Shown in pieces: positions 9,523 to 16,142 of a stretch of 64,000 bases of DNA. This DNA is from Yersinia enterocolitica subsp. enterocolitica (GTDB taxonomy: Bacteria > Pseudomonadota > Gammaproteobacteria > Enterobacterales > Enterobacteriaceae): positions 496,001-560,000 of the forward strand of contig NZ_LR590469.1 in assembly GCF_901472495.1 (NCBI RefSeq), given 5' to 3'. Both the position numbers and the translations under genes were made by a program. Below the pieces are notes generated by a model. It was not told the DNA's origin, did not search any database, and saw only the letters and a list, made by a program, of their open reading frames with translations. Every line of letters begins with the position of its first letter. The stretch's first letter is position 1.

Positions 9523-9554
9523 ATTAAATGGATACTCAAATAAAAGGTAAGGAT

Positions 9555-10952
9555 ATGTCATTAATGATGAATCTCAACGCACAACAGAGAAAACGATTAC
9601 ATCAAATAACATTAGTCGCTACCTTTGGTGGCTTGCTTTTTGGTTACGATACGGGGGTTATTAATGGTGCATTTTCGTCATTGAAAGAAAACATGGCGCT
9701 GACACCGACAACAGTTGGCTTGGTAATGAGTGTACTTTTGGTCGGTGCCGCTATTGGTAGTATCTTGGGCGGAAAACTGGCTGACTTTTTTGGCCGAAGA
9801 AAATATTTACTCTATCTTTCCTTTGTTTTCTTCTTTGGTGCATTATTGTGCGCATTGTCCCCTAATATTACCTGCCTGTTAATTGCCCGATTTTTGCTCG
9901 GTTACGCAGTCGGTGGTGCATCGGTTACTGCGCCCACATTTATATCCGAAGTTGCGCCAACAGAAATGCGGGGCAAACTGACGGGATTAAATGAAGTAGC
10001 CATTGTGTTTGGTCAATTAGCGGCATTTGCTGTGAATGCGGTGATTGGAATTGTTTGGGGACATCTTCCTGAAGTCTGGCGCTATATGTTATTGGTGCAG
10101 ACTATCCCCGCGATTTGTTTATTGGTTGGAATGTGGCGTTCGCCAGAAAGTCCTCGCTGGTTGGTCAGTAAAAATCGCCGTGAAGAAGCATTAGCCATAT
10201 TAAAACAGATTCGCCCCGAACAGCGTGCGATTAAAGAATTTGAAGATATCGTAACGTTGATTGATGTTGAAAAAGAAAAGCACTTATATGCAAAGAAAGA
10301 TTGGGCTATTATTTTTCATACACCGTGGATCTTAAAATTAATCTTGGTGGGTATTGTTTGGGCAGCATTGCAGCAAACAACTGGGGTTAATGTGATTATG
10401 TATTATGGCACCGAAATACTGAAGACTGCCGGGTTCTCTGAAAGAATGTCTTTGATCTGCAACGTGTTAAATGGTGTCTTTTCTGTTGGCGGTATGGTCA
10501 TTGGGGTGTTGTTCCTGGTGGATCGTTTTAAACGGAAGACATTGATTATTTATGGTTTCGCACTCATGGCAACATTACACCTGATTATCGCTGGTGCAGA
10601 TTATTATCTGATGGGTGAAATCAAGGCGACGGTCATTTGGTTGCTTGGCGCGTTATTTGTCGGTGTTATGCAAGGGACGATGGGCTTTCTTACCTGGGTG
10701 GTATTAGCTGAGCTTTTCCCGTTAAAAATTCGTGGATTATCTATGGGGATTTCGGTGTTTTTCATGTGGATCATGAATGCAATAGTTAGTTACTTATTCC
10801 CGGTATTACAAGCGAAGTTGGGCCTGGGCCCGGTATTCCTGATTTTTGCACTTATCAACTATCTGGCGATTATCTTTGTGGTCGCAGCCTTGCCAGAAAC
10901 AGCTAATAAATCATTAGAGCAACTTGAAGAAGAACTGTCTTCCGGTAATTAA
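9555..10952 (+). CDS. MFS sugar-proton symporter (sugar porter family, IolT-like)
   Basis: A 465-residue inner-membrane protein with twelve predicted hydrophobic segments. Sugar-porter signatures are visible: GGLLFGYDTGVINGA in segment 1, GGKLADFFGRRK after segment 2, PESPRWLV at the end of the first half, and PETANKSLEQLEEE at the C-terminus. The closest remembered relatives carry myo-inositol or hexoses (IolT, XylE, AraE). The ATG at 9528 also opens the frame, but the ATG at 9555 has GGTAAGGAT upstream and is preferred. A lone PTS EIIA gene follows 52 bp later, suggesting co-transcription. The sugar is not known. Confidence 0.87.
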   Translation: MSLMMNLNAQQRKRLHQITLVATFGGLLFGYDTGVINGAFSSLKENMALTPTTVGLVMSVLLVGAAIGSILGGKLADFFGRRKYLLYLSFVFFFGALLCALSPNITCLLIARFLLGYAVGGASVTAPTFISEVAPTEMRGKLTGLNEVAIVFGQLAAFAVNAVIGIVWGHLPEVWRYMLLVQTIPAICLLVGMWRSPESPRWLVSKNRREEALAILKQIRPEQRAIKEFEDIVTLIDVEKEKHLYAKKDWAIIFHTPWILKLILVGIVWAALQQTTGVNVIMYYGTEILKTAGFSERMSLICNVLNGVFSVGGMVIGVLFLVDRFKRKTLIIYGFALMATLHLIIAGADYYLMGEIKATVIWLLGALFVGVMQGTMGFLTWVVLAELFPLKIRGLSMGISVFFMWIMNAIVSYLFPVLQAKLGLGPVFLIFALINYLAIIFVVAALPETANKSLEQLEEELSSGN

Positions 10953-11004
10953 TAGGTACTGCTTTATATGAGACAAATGAGTCATAGCGCAAAGGGGACA
11001 GGTC

Positions 11005-11436
11005 ATGCTAGATAATATTACTGCTGAAAATATCCATTTAGGATGTCATGCAAAAAATAAGGCTGAAGTTTTATCCATGGTAGGGAAAGAGTTTAAAGCT
11101 AAAGGCTATATTAACCAGGATTGTATTGCTTTCCTTAATGAAAGAGAGCAGCAAGTCTCTACGTTTCTGGGCAATGGTATTACCTTACCTCACCTACCAA
11201 AATCAGCTACCAATATTATCGTTAAAACAGGTGTTGAGATCTTCCAATTCCCGGATGGTGTTATTTGGGATAGAAGCAATGTGATGTTTATTGCCATTGG
11301 CGTTATCGCAAAAGAAAAAGAGCATATCGATGTGCTAAAAGATATTGCCTCGATCTTTAGTGATGAAATTATTGCTAATGCACTTTCGCTGATTTCAAGT
11401 AAGCAGGATTTTCTGCGTATTCTTAATCGAAAATAG
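11005..11436 (+). CDS. Stand-alone PTS EIIA protein, mannitol/fructose type
   Basis: A 143-residue single-domain protein of the EIIA type-2 fold. The phospho-acceptor histidine is seen in NGITLPH at residue 63, with the usual ExREQQVST block just before and an acidic-to-hydrophobic helix region after. In a PTS this domain passes phosphate from HPr to EIIB. No EIIB or EIIC is encoded nearby; the neighbour is an MFS symporter. It may therefore act as a phosphorylation-dependent regulator of that transporter, or supply a distant EIIBC. A hairpin terminator follows the gene. Confidence 0.82.
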   Translation: MLDNITAENIHLGCHAKNKAEVLSMVGKEFKAKGYINQDCIAFLNEREQQVSTFLGNGITLPHLPKSATNIIVKTGVEIFQFPDGVIWDRSNVMFIAIGVIAKEKEHIDVLKDIASIFSDEIIANALSLISSKQDFLRILNRK

Positions 11437-11490
11437 CGGTGAGTTTATATCGGTAATACTCAAGCCAGAACAAATTATCAGATAGCCAAA

Positions 11491-11518
11491 AGCCCGTTTA
11501 AGTTTCCTTAAGCGGGCT
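11491..11518. terminator. Hairpin terminator after the EIIA gene
   Basis: AGCCCGTTTAAG and CTTAAGCGGGCT pair (one G-T) around a TTTC loop, 54 bp after the EIIA stop and 61 bp before yaiL. Confidence 0.75.
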
Positions 11519-11579
11519 GTGAAACTCTCAAAAATAACAGGTATAATACACAAATTATTCAACTGACTTAGAAACGAAG

Positions 11580-12119
11580 ATGACAAAACTTACCTTACAA
11601 GAGCAGATGCTAAAAGCTGGATTAGTGAGCAGCAAAAAAATGGCTAAAGTCCAACGAACAGCTAAAAAGTCACGAGTTCAGGCTCGTGAGGCGAGAGAAG
11701 CTGTGGAAGAAAATAAAAAAGCACAACTTGAGCGTGATAAACAGCTAAGCGAACAACAAAAACAAGCTGCTTTATCTAAAGAGTATAAAGCTCAGGTGAA
11801 GCAGCTTATTGAAATGAACAGAATCAACCTTTCAAAAGGCGATATTGGTTTTAACTTCACAGATAATAATTTAATTAAAAAAATAGTTGTGGATAAGATG
11901 ACGCAAGCTCAGCTGATTAGCGGTCGTCTCGCTATTGCTCGAGTCGTTACGGATAACAATGGCGAAAGTGAATACGCTATTATCCCCGCGAGTGTCGCCG
12001 ATAAAATTGCGCAGCGTGATGCGAACAGTATTGTCTTAAATAGTGCGCTAAGTCAGGAAGAGCAAGATGAAGAAGATCCGTATGCTGATTTTAAAGTGCC
12101 CGATGATTTGATGTGGTAA
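11580..12119 (+). CDS. yaiL: YaiL family nucleoprotein (DUF2058)
   Basis: A 179-residue, highly charged protein matching E. coli YaiL in length and layout. It starts MTKLTLQEQMLKAGLVSSKKMAK, which is the family's N-terminal helix, followed by a coiled, lysine/arginine-rich region (residues 25-75). A more globular C-terminal half follows, and the tail is acidic (EEQDEEDPYADFKVPDDLMW). The family is described as polynucleotide-associated; its biochemical role is unknown to me. It stands alone, converging with the pseudouridine synthase gene whose end is 10 bp away. Confidence 0.88.
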   Translation: MTKLTLQEQMLKAGLVSSKKMAKVQRTAKKSRVQAREAREAVEENKKAQLERDKQLSEQQKQAALSKEYKAQVKQLIEMNRINLSKGDIGFNFTDNNLIKKIVVDKMTQAQLISGRLAIARVVTDNNGESEYAIIPASVADKIAQRDANSIVLNSALSQEEQDEEDPYADFKVPDDLMW

Positions 12120-12129
12120 TTAATCGTTC

Positions 12130-12831
12130 TCAGAACGGGCTGGCATTACTGATTTTGATCCACTCCTCGCTAATGGGATGAACAAAATGTAACTCACTGG
12201 CGTGCAGCATCAGTCGTGGTGTCTGTTCGGTTCCCGGCAGCAAGCGGCCGCCATACAGGTCACAGCCCCAAATCGGGTGGCCCAACTGCTGGCAGTGGAT
12301 GCGCAGCTGATGAGTACGCCCGGTTTCTGGGATGAGCTGTACCCGCGTCAATGGTAGTGACCTTCCGTCTTCCAACTCATGATAAAAACGTTCAACGACT
12401 CGATAGCCGGAGCGAGCGGGCTTGCCATGAGTTGCGCAAATCAACATCAGTGGGAACAGCGCCGGATCTTTGGCAATTGCTGCGTCTATCACCCCTTCGT
12501 TGTCATCCAGATGCCCGCAAAGCAAAGCGCTGTACACTTTGGTCACTGTGCGCTGGCTGAACTGTTGGCAGAGTGCGGCATTGATAGCCTTATTGCGCGC
12601 AATGACCATCAGCCCGGAAGTACCGAAATCGAGGCGGTGAACCAGGGTGCAGCCGGGGAATATCTGAACCAGCCGATGATGCACCGAATCGAGATTTTGC
12701 GGGTTTTTCCCCGAGAGGCTGAGTAACCCTGTGGGTTTATTGATAAGTACCAGGTGATCGTCCTGATAGAGCGTCTCTATCTTGTCATGGCACAGCGGGG
12801 CAATAAAAGTATCGACGATCTTAGACATCAT
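12130..12831 (-). CDS. RluA-family pseudouridine synthase
   Basis: An RNA-modifying enzyme that isomerises uridine to pseudouridine in rRNA or tRNA. The family core is clear: LYQDDHLVLINKPTGLLS near the N-terminus, the catalytic HRLDFGTSG motif (the Asp is the nucleophile), and TGRTHQLRIHCQQLGHPI in the C-terminal half. There is no S4 domain, as in RluA and TruC types. The ORF can begin at a GTG (12855), but the Met-Met pair near 12831 is preferred because it places the QDDHL motif at the usual distance. It closely resembles RluA, but which of the short-form enzymes it is cannot be decided here. Confidence 0.85.
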   Translation of the reverse strand: MMSKIVDTFIAPLCHDKIETLYQDDHLVLINKPTGLLSLSGKNPQNLDSVHHRLVQIFPGCTLVHRLDFGTSGLMVIARNKAINAALCQQFSQRTVTKVYSALLCGHLDDNEGVIDAAIAKDPALFPLMLICATHGKPARSGYRVVERFYHELEDGRSLPLTRVQLIPETGRTHQLRIHCQQLGHPIWGCDLYGGRLLPGTEQTPRLMLHASELHFVHPISEEWIKISNASPF

Positions 12832-12928
12832 ATAAGCACACCCGTTTAGTTCCACTCATTTTCTGAGACTGCCACATTTTCAACCATCAGGCGCTAGTTT
12901 TCTGATATCAGGCTATGAGTAAAGCAAA

Positions 12929-12956
12929 AAACCCGCTTAGTTGCCTAAGCGGGTTT
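12929..12956 (-). terminator. Displaced terminator of the tRNA-Asn gene
   Basis: Read on the minus strand this is AAACCCGCTTAG, a GCAA loop, CTAAGCGGGTTT and then a T-run: a classic intrinsic terminator. It lies immediately beyond the 17-bp tRNA-end repeat at 12964. Before island insertion it would have followed the tRNA-Asn gene, now 43 kb away at 56358. Confidence 0.8.
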
Positions 12957-12963
12957 CTCTAAT

Positions 12964-12980
12964 TTGGCTCCTCTGACTGG
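12964..12980. repeat. HPI attachment site, distal copy (17 bp)
   Basis: TTGGCTCCTCTGACTGG, identical over exactly 17 bp to 56357-56373, where it forms the 3' end of tRNA-Asn. The bases on either side differ between the copies. This matches the 17-bp direct repeats known to bound Yersinia HPIs. Confidence 0.93.
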
Positions 12981-13576
12981 GATCGCCTTTGCCAATAACT
13001 GGCTAATAAGTAAGCTAAATCAGAAGTTCATTTCTGTCAAGACCACCAAAATGACCACCATTAATGAATGCGAAAAGGCAAACATAGTCTGATTATTTTT
13101 TTATTAAAAACTGATAGAAAAATACAAACGTTATGTAACTGAAGTATAGAGCTTTTTTCCAGCCGTTCTAACCCCAGACAATTTGCAGTGAACTGGCCAT
13201 CATGGACATAAGTTTCCTAGCTTCCTATCTGCAATCACTTTAGAGAAAAGCGAACACAAGAAATTAAACGCTGATGTTAAAGGATAAGCCTAGAGCCAGC
13301 TTAAATGACCCTAAGATAAAGGGGTTGAGTTTAACTAGGCTGGATCGCCTCTGCTCGCAAGTGGTTAATAAATGAACTTAATCATGATTAAATTTCGTTT
13401 ATGACCTTCAAGATGGAAAATCACACATTGAGTTTGAGGAGAAGTGACTCGAGAATTATCAAGCGTATTCCATAGTTTTGAATAGAAAGCAATAGGGAAT
13501 TTTGATAAAAATGTATCATGAAGGTTGAATAACACATTGTTAATGCTTAACTATAAGATTTATAAGGTTTTATGAT
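12981..13576. other. Non-coding AT-rich end of the HPI
   Basis: About 600 bp between the att repeat and the first module gene. It holds no credible frame. Two diverged direct repeats of about 43 bp (near 12978-13022 and 13342-13384) are the only structure seen. The last 100 bp should contain the promoter of the module. Confidence 0.6.
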
Positions 13577-14716
13577 ATGAATGTTTATTTAAATGACGCT
13601 GGTAATGGTGATTGCATAATAGTAGAAACACCAAACACAGTAATCATGATTGATGGAGGAACTGCTTCCTCTTACAAGCTCTGGAATTGTAACCTAGAAA
13701 GATTGAGTGAAATTGATGCTTTGTTTGTAACACACATTGATAATGATCATGTTAATGGTCTAATTTGCATGTTTGAAAAACGGCGTCATCCTGTTATAAA
13801 AGAGGTCTTCTTCAATGGAATTGAGCAATTAACTAATTCTAAACTGATTGAGGAAAGCATATCTCATGAGGAATCATCTACGCTTGACAAAATGATATCA
13901 AACTTCTCGGATGTTGATGAAGGAGGAGTAGATATAGGATTTTCAGAAGGGACCTCTCTTTCTTACATATTGAAAACACTCAATTATAATATTAATGAAA
14001 GGTTTAATGGTGAAGTATTAACAACTGCGACCGTTTTAAATGAATTTTCTATAGGTGACATTACATTTGAGATCATTGGGCCTACAGTAAAAAACATTGA
14101 GAGAATTAATAATAGTTGGTTAGAGGTTCTTTCAGAATATGATCTAAAAATGAAATGGTTACATAAAAAGCATAGTGTTGCATTTGAGAAGTATATTGAA
14201 AGCCTAAAAAATGAAATCGGTTATAGCAATATATGTGAGGAGATGGATGACAGCATCGAAGTATTAGCTGATAGAGAGTTTGCTGATGACAACTCTTTAA
14301 ATAATATGAGTAGTATATCTTTTTTAGCAACTAGTGACGGGAAGAAAATATTATTTCTTGGAGATAGTGATACAAAGACAATACTAGAATGGATGGATCG
14401 TAAAGGATATGAAACACTTGAGGTAGATGCGGTTAAGTTACCACATCATGGTAGTAAACATAATTATAATAAAAGCTTATTAGAGAGGGTTCTCTGCAAA
14501 AAATATTTAATTAGCACCAATGGGAAAAAGCATTCACATCCAGATATTGAAACTTTAGCTCGAATTGTAAAATATTCAAAAATACAGCCAGTTGATATTT
14601 ATATTAATCACTCTGTCGAACATATCAATAATGCATTTAAAGAAAATTTCTCAAGCTATAGTTCTGAGTCAAATATTTTTTCAATACAAAAGAGATTTTT
14701 ATATGAAAATGGATGA
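13577..14716 (+). CDS. Metallo-beta-lactamase-fold hydrolase (ComEC C-terminal-like), defence-module gene 1
   Basis: A 379-residue soluble protein. The N-terminus (AGNGDCIIVET...MIDGG) and the motif THIDNDHVNG (His53, Asp55, Asp57, His58) are the first metal-binding block of the MBL fold. GDSD at 262-265 and LPHHGS at 288-293 supply later ligands; the HHGS form is typical of ComEC-related MBL proteins. Such domains hydrolyse phosphoesters or nucleic acid, or related bonds. MBL genes paired with trypsin-like protease genes occur in Avs1-type defence loci. Here the next gene encodes a trypsin-like domain, with a 14-bp overlap. The gene is strongly AT-rich, unlike the HPI core. The actual substrate is unknown. 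Confidence 0.82.
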   Translation: MNVYLNDAGNGDCIIVETPNTVIMIDGGTASSYKLWNCNLERLSEIDALFVTHIDNDHVNGLICMFEKRRHPVIKEVFFNGIEQLTNSKLIEESISHEESSTLDKMISNFSDVDEGGVDIGFSEGTSLSYILKTLNYNINERFNGEVLTTATVLNEFSIGDITFEIIGPTVKNIERINNSWLEVLSEYDLKMKWLHKKHSVAFEKYIESLKNEIGYSNICEEMDDSIEVLADREFADDNSLNNMSSISFLATSDGKKILFLGDSDTKTILEWMDRKGYETLEVDAVKLPHHGSKHNYNKSLLERVLCKKYLISTNGKKHSHPDIETLARIVKYSKIQPVDIYINHSVEHINNAFKENFSSYSSESNIFSIQKRFLYENG

Positions 14717-16142
14717 TTACCCTAAAGGTAAAATATATATATTCAAATCTCAAAAAGACGCATCAATTCGAAGAGGTACGTGTTTTAGCATTAGCAATCG
14801 TGTGGTTTTGACTGCTAAACATACAGTTGAAACAGATGGCGAGTATAGCTTGTTTTTATCACCGGATGACTTTATGTCTGGAGTAGGAGTTAAGTTAAAA
14901 TTGCTTGCTGGATATAATAATGCACAAGCTGATTTTGTCCTGCTAGAATGTGTTGATTATGAATTTCCATCATATATACAAGCTGGAGTAGTGGATCTGG
15001 AAGTAGATGAAAAAATACATGTTTTTGGATTTCCGGTAGAAAAAGATCAAATTCCAGCTGCTTTTACATCGACTGTTAGCTGCATAACCGGAAATATAAC
15101 TACAGCTAAACACAGTTTTGAAATCGCTCAAGTTTCAACAGTATCTAATTATAAAGGAATGTCGGGTTCTCCTGTGCTTTTTAATGGATATGTGGTAGGA
15201 ATGCTGATTGTGCAACATGGTAGTACAACATTGCATGTATTATCTATTTCTGACATATATAGTAAACTTGGAGTTTCATTCCATCATTTTCGTTTACAAG
15301 CGTCAGTACGTGAAGAAATTGAGTATATGCCGCCTGAACATCCTGATACACCATTTGAAATATGCATTGATTGCAATAAAACCGTTCCAAATGTTAAAGG
15401 GATTGATATTGGATTTGAATATAATGAATGGAGAAAAAGTGACCTCATTGAGTATACTAAAGATTGGTTAATTGACTATTCTTTAACTGCGCAACATAAG
15501 AAAGCCATCGACAATCGGCCTGCAAAACAACTTGCAGAGGCCATTAAAAAATATCCAATTGATAACCAAAATGCATTAGGTGATCTTTTTCTACATATGG
15601 CAATTAGACAAAATCACAAAACTATTCCCGTAATCAATGGCGTATATCATATCAATGGTGAACTATTATTTTCTTGCTCGCATATAGTGATTAATGGCGG
15701 ACAAATTGAATTATGGCTTGGTGCTTCGTCAATAAAAGATTCTATGGATGAAGCAATATTGTCTGTTATTGAAAATATTAATAATCTGATCAGTGTCAAT
15801 GAGATTAAAACAAGGCTTCTAGTCATTACATCTGAAATAGATGAAGATTGGCCTTTCAAAGAAAAATTACGTAAGCTTGCTGATAATCAGCTTCCAATAG
15901 AGAATCGGGTAGACAAAATAATCCTTCCAATATTCATTGTAAATTCTAGCGAAATAATAAAAAACTATAGTAAAAATGATTTCTTATTAAAGTTTAGAGA
16001 AGAGATTGATACTTGTCGAACATTGTTATCTTCAGGGTATACTAATAAAATTGTTCAACTAATAGATGTTAGGGTTTTTCTTTACCCTGTGGACGATATC
16101 GTGTCATTGTATGATGATTTTAAAAAGGAAGTTTCAAAATGA
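14703..16142 (+). CDS. Trypsin-like protease fused to a HamA (DUF1837)-like domain, defence-module gene 2
   Basis: A 479-residue protein from the ATG at 14703, chosen because AAGAGA lies upstream and the start overlaps the MBL stop by 14 bp; a start at 14592 would lie deep in the MBL gene. Residues 1-190 look like a trypsin-fold protease with a full triad: His40 (LTAKH), Asp77 (QADFVLLE) and Ser154 (KGMSGSP). Residues ~240-479 resemble HamA of Hachiman: LGDLFLHMAIRQ, then a core ending IELWLG followed by helices. In HamA the core carries Asp and G-E-x-K nuclease residues; here the matching places read FSCSH and LGASS, so the nuclease looks dead. The link to HamA is inferred from pattern memory. 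Confidence 0.68.
   Translation: MKMDDYPKGKIYIFKSQKDASIRRGTCFSISNRVVLTAKHTVETDGEYSLFLSPDDFMSGVGVKLKLLAGYNNAQADFVLLECVDYEFPSYIQAGVVDLEVDEKIHVFGFPVEKDQIPAAFTSTVSCITGNITTAKHSFEIAQVSTVSNYKGMSGSPVLFNGYVVGMLIVQHGSTTLHVLSISDIYSKLGVSFHHFRLQASVREEIEYMPPEHPDTPFEICIDCNKTVPNVKGIDIGFEYNEWRKSDLIEYTKDWLIDYSLTAQHKKAIDNRPAKQLAEAIKKYPIDNQNALGDLFLHMAIRQNHKTIPVINGVYHINGELLFSCSHIVINGGQIELWLGASSIKDSMDEAILSVIENINNLISVNEIKTRLLVITSEIDEDWPFKEKLRKLADNQLPIENRVDKIILPIFIVNSSEIIKNYSKNDFLLKFREEIDTCRTLLSSGYTNKIVQLIDVRVFLYPVDDIVSLYDDFKKEVSK

Larger units (their letters stand above)
8835..9554. other. AT-rich intergenic region with leader hairpins
   Basis: Apart from the lpxO terminator (8867-8898) and a nested hairpin just before the next gene (9456-9522), the roughly 560 bp between them are AT-rich with no credible frame. 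They presumably hold the promoter of the sugar transporter gene. Confidence 0.6.

Noticed and set aside
14592..14702. Longer N-terminus for the protease gene.
   Set aside because: It lies within the MBL gene in another frame, reads as no known signal or domain, and the ATG at 14703 has a ribosome-binding site.
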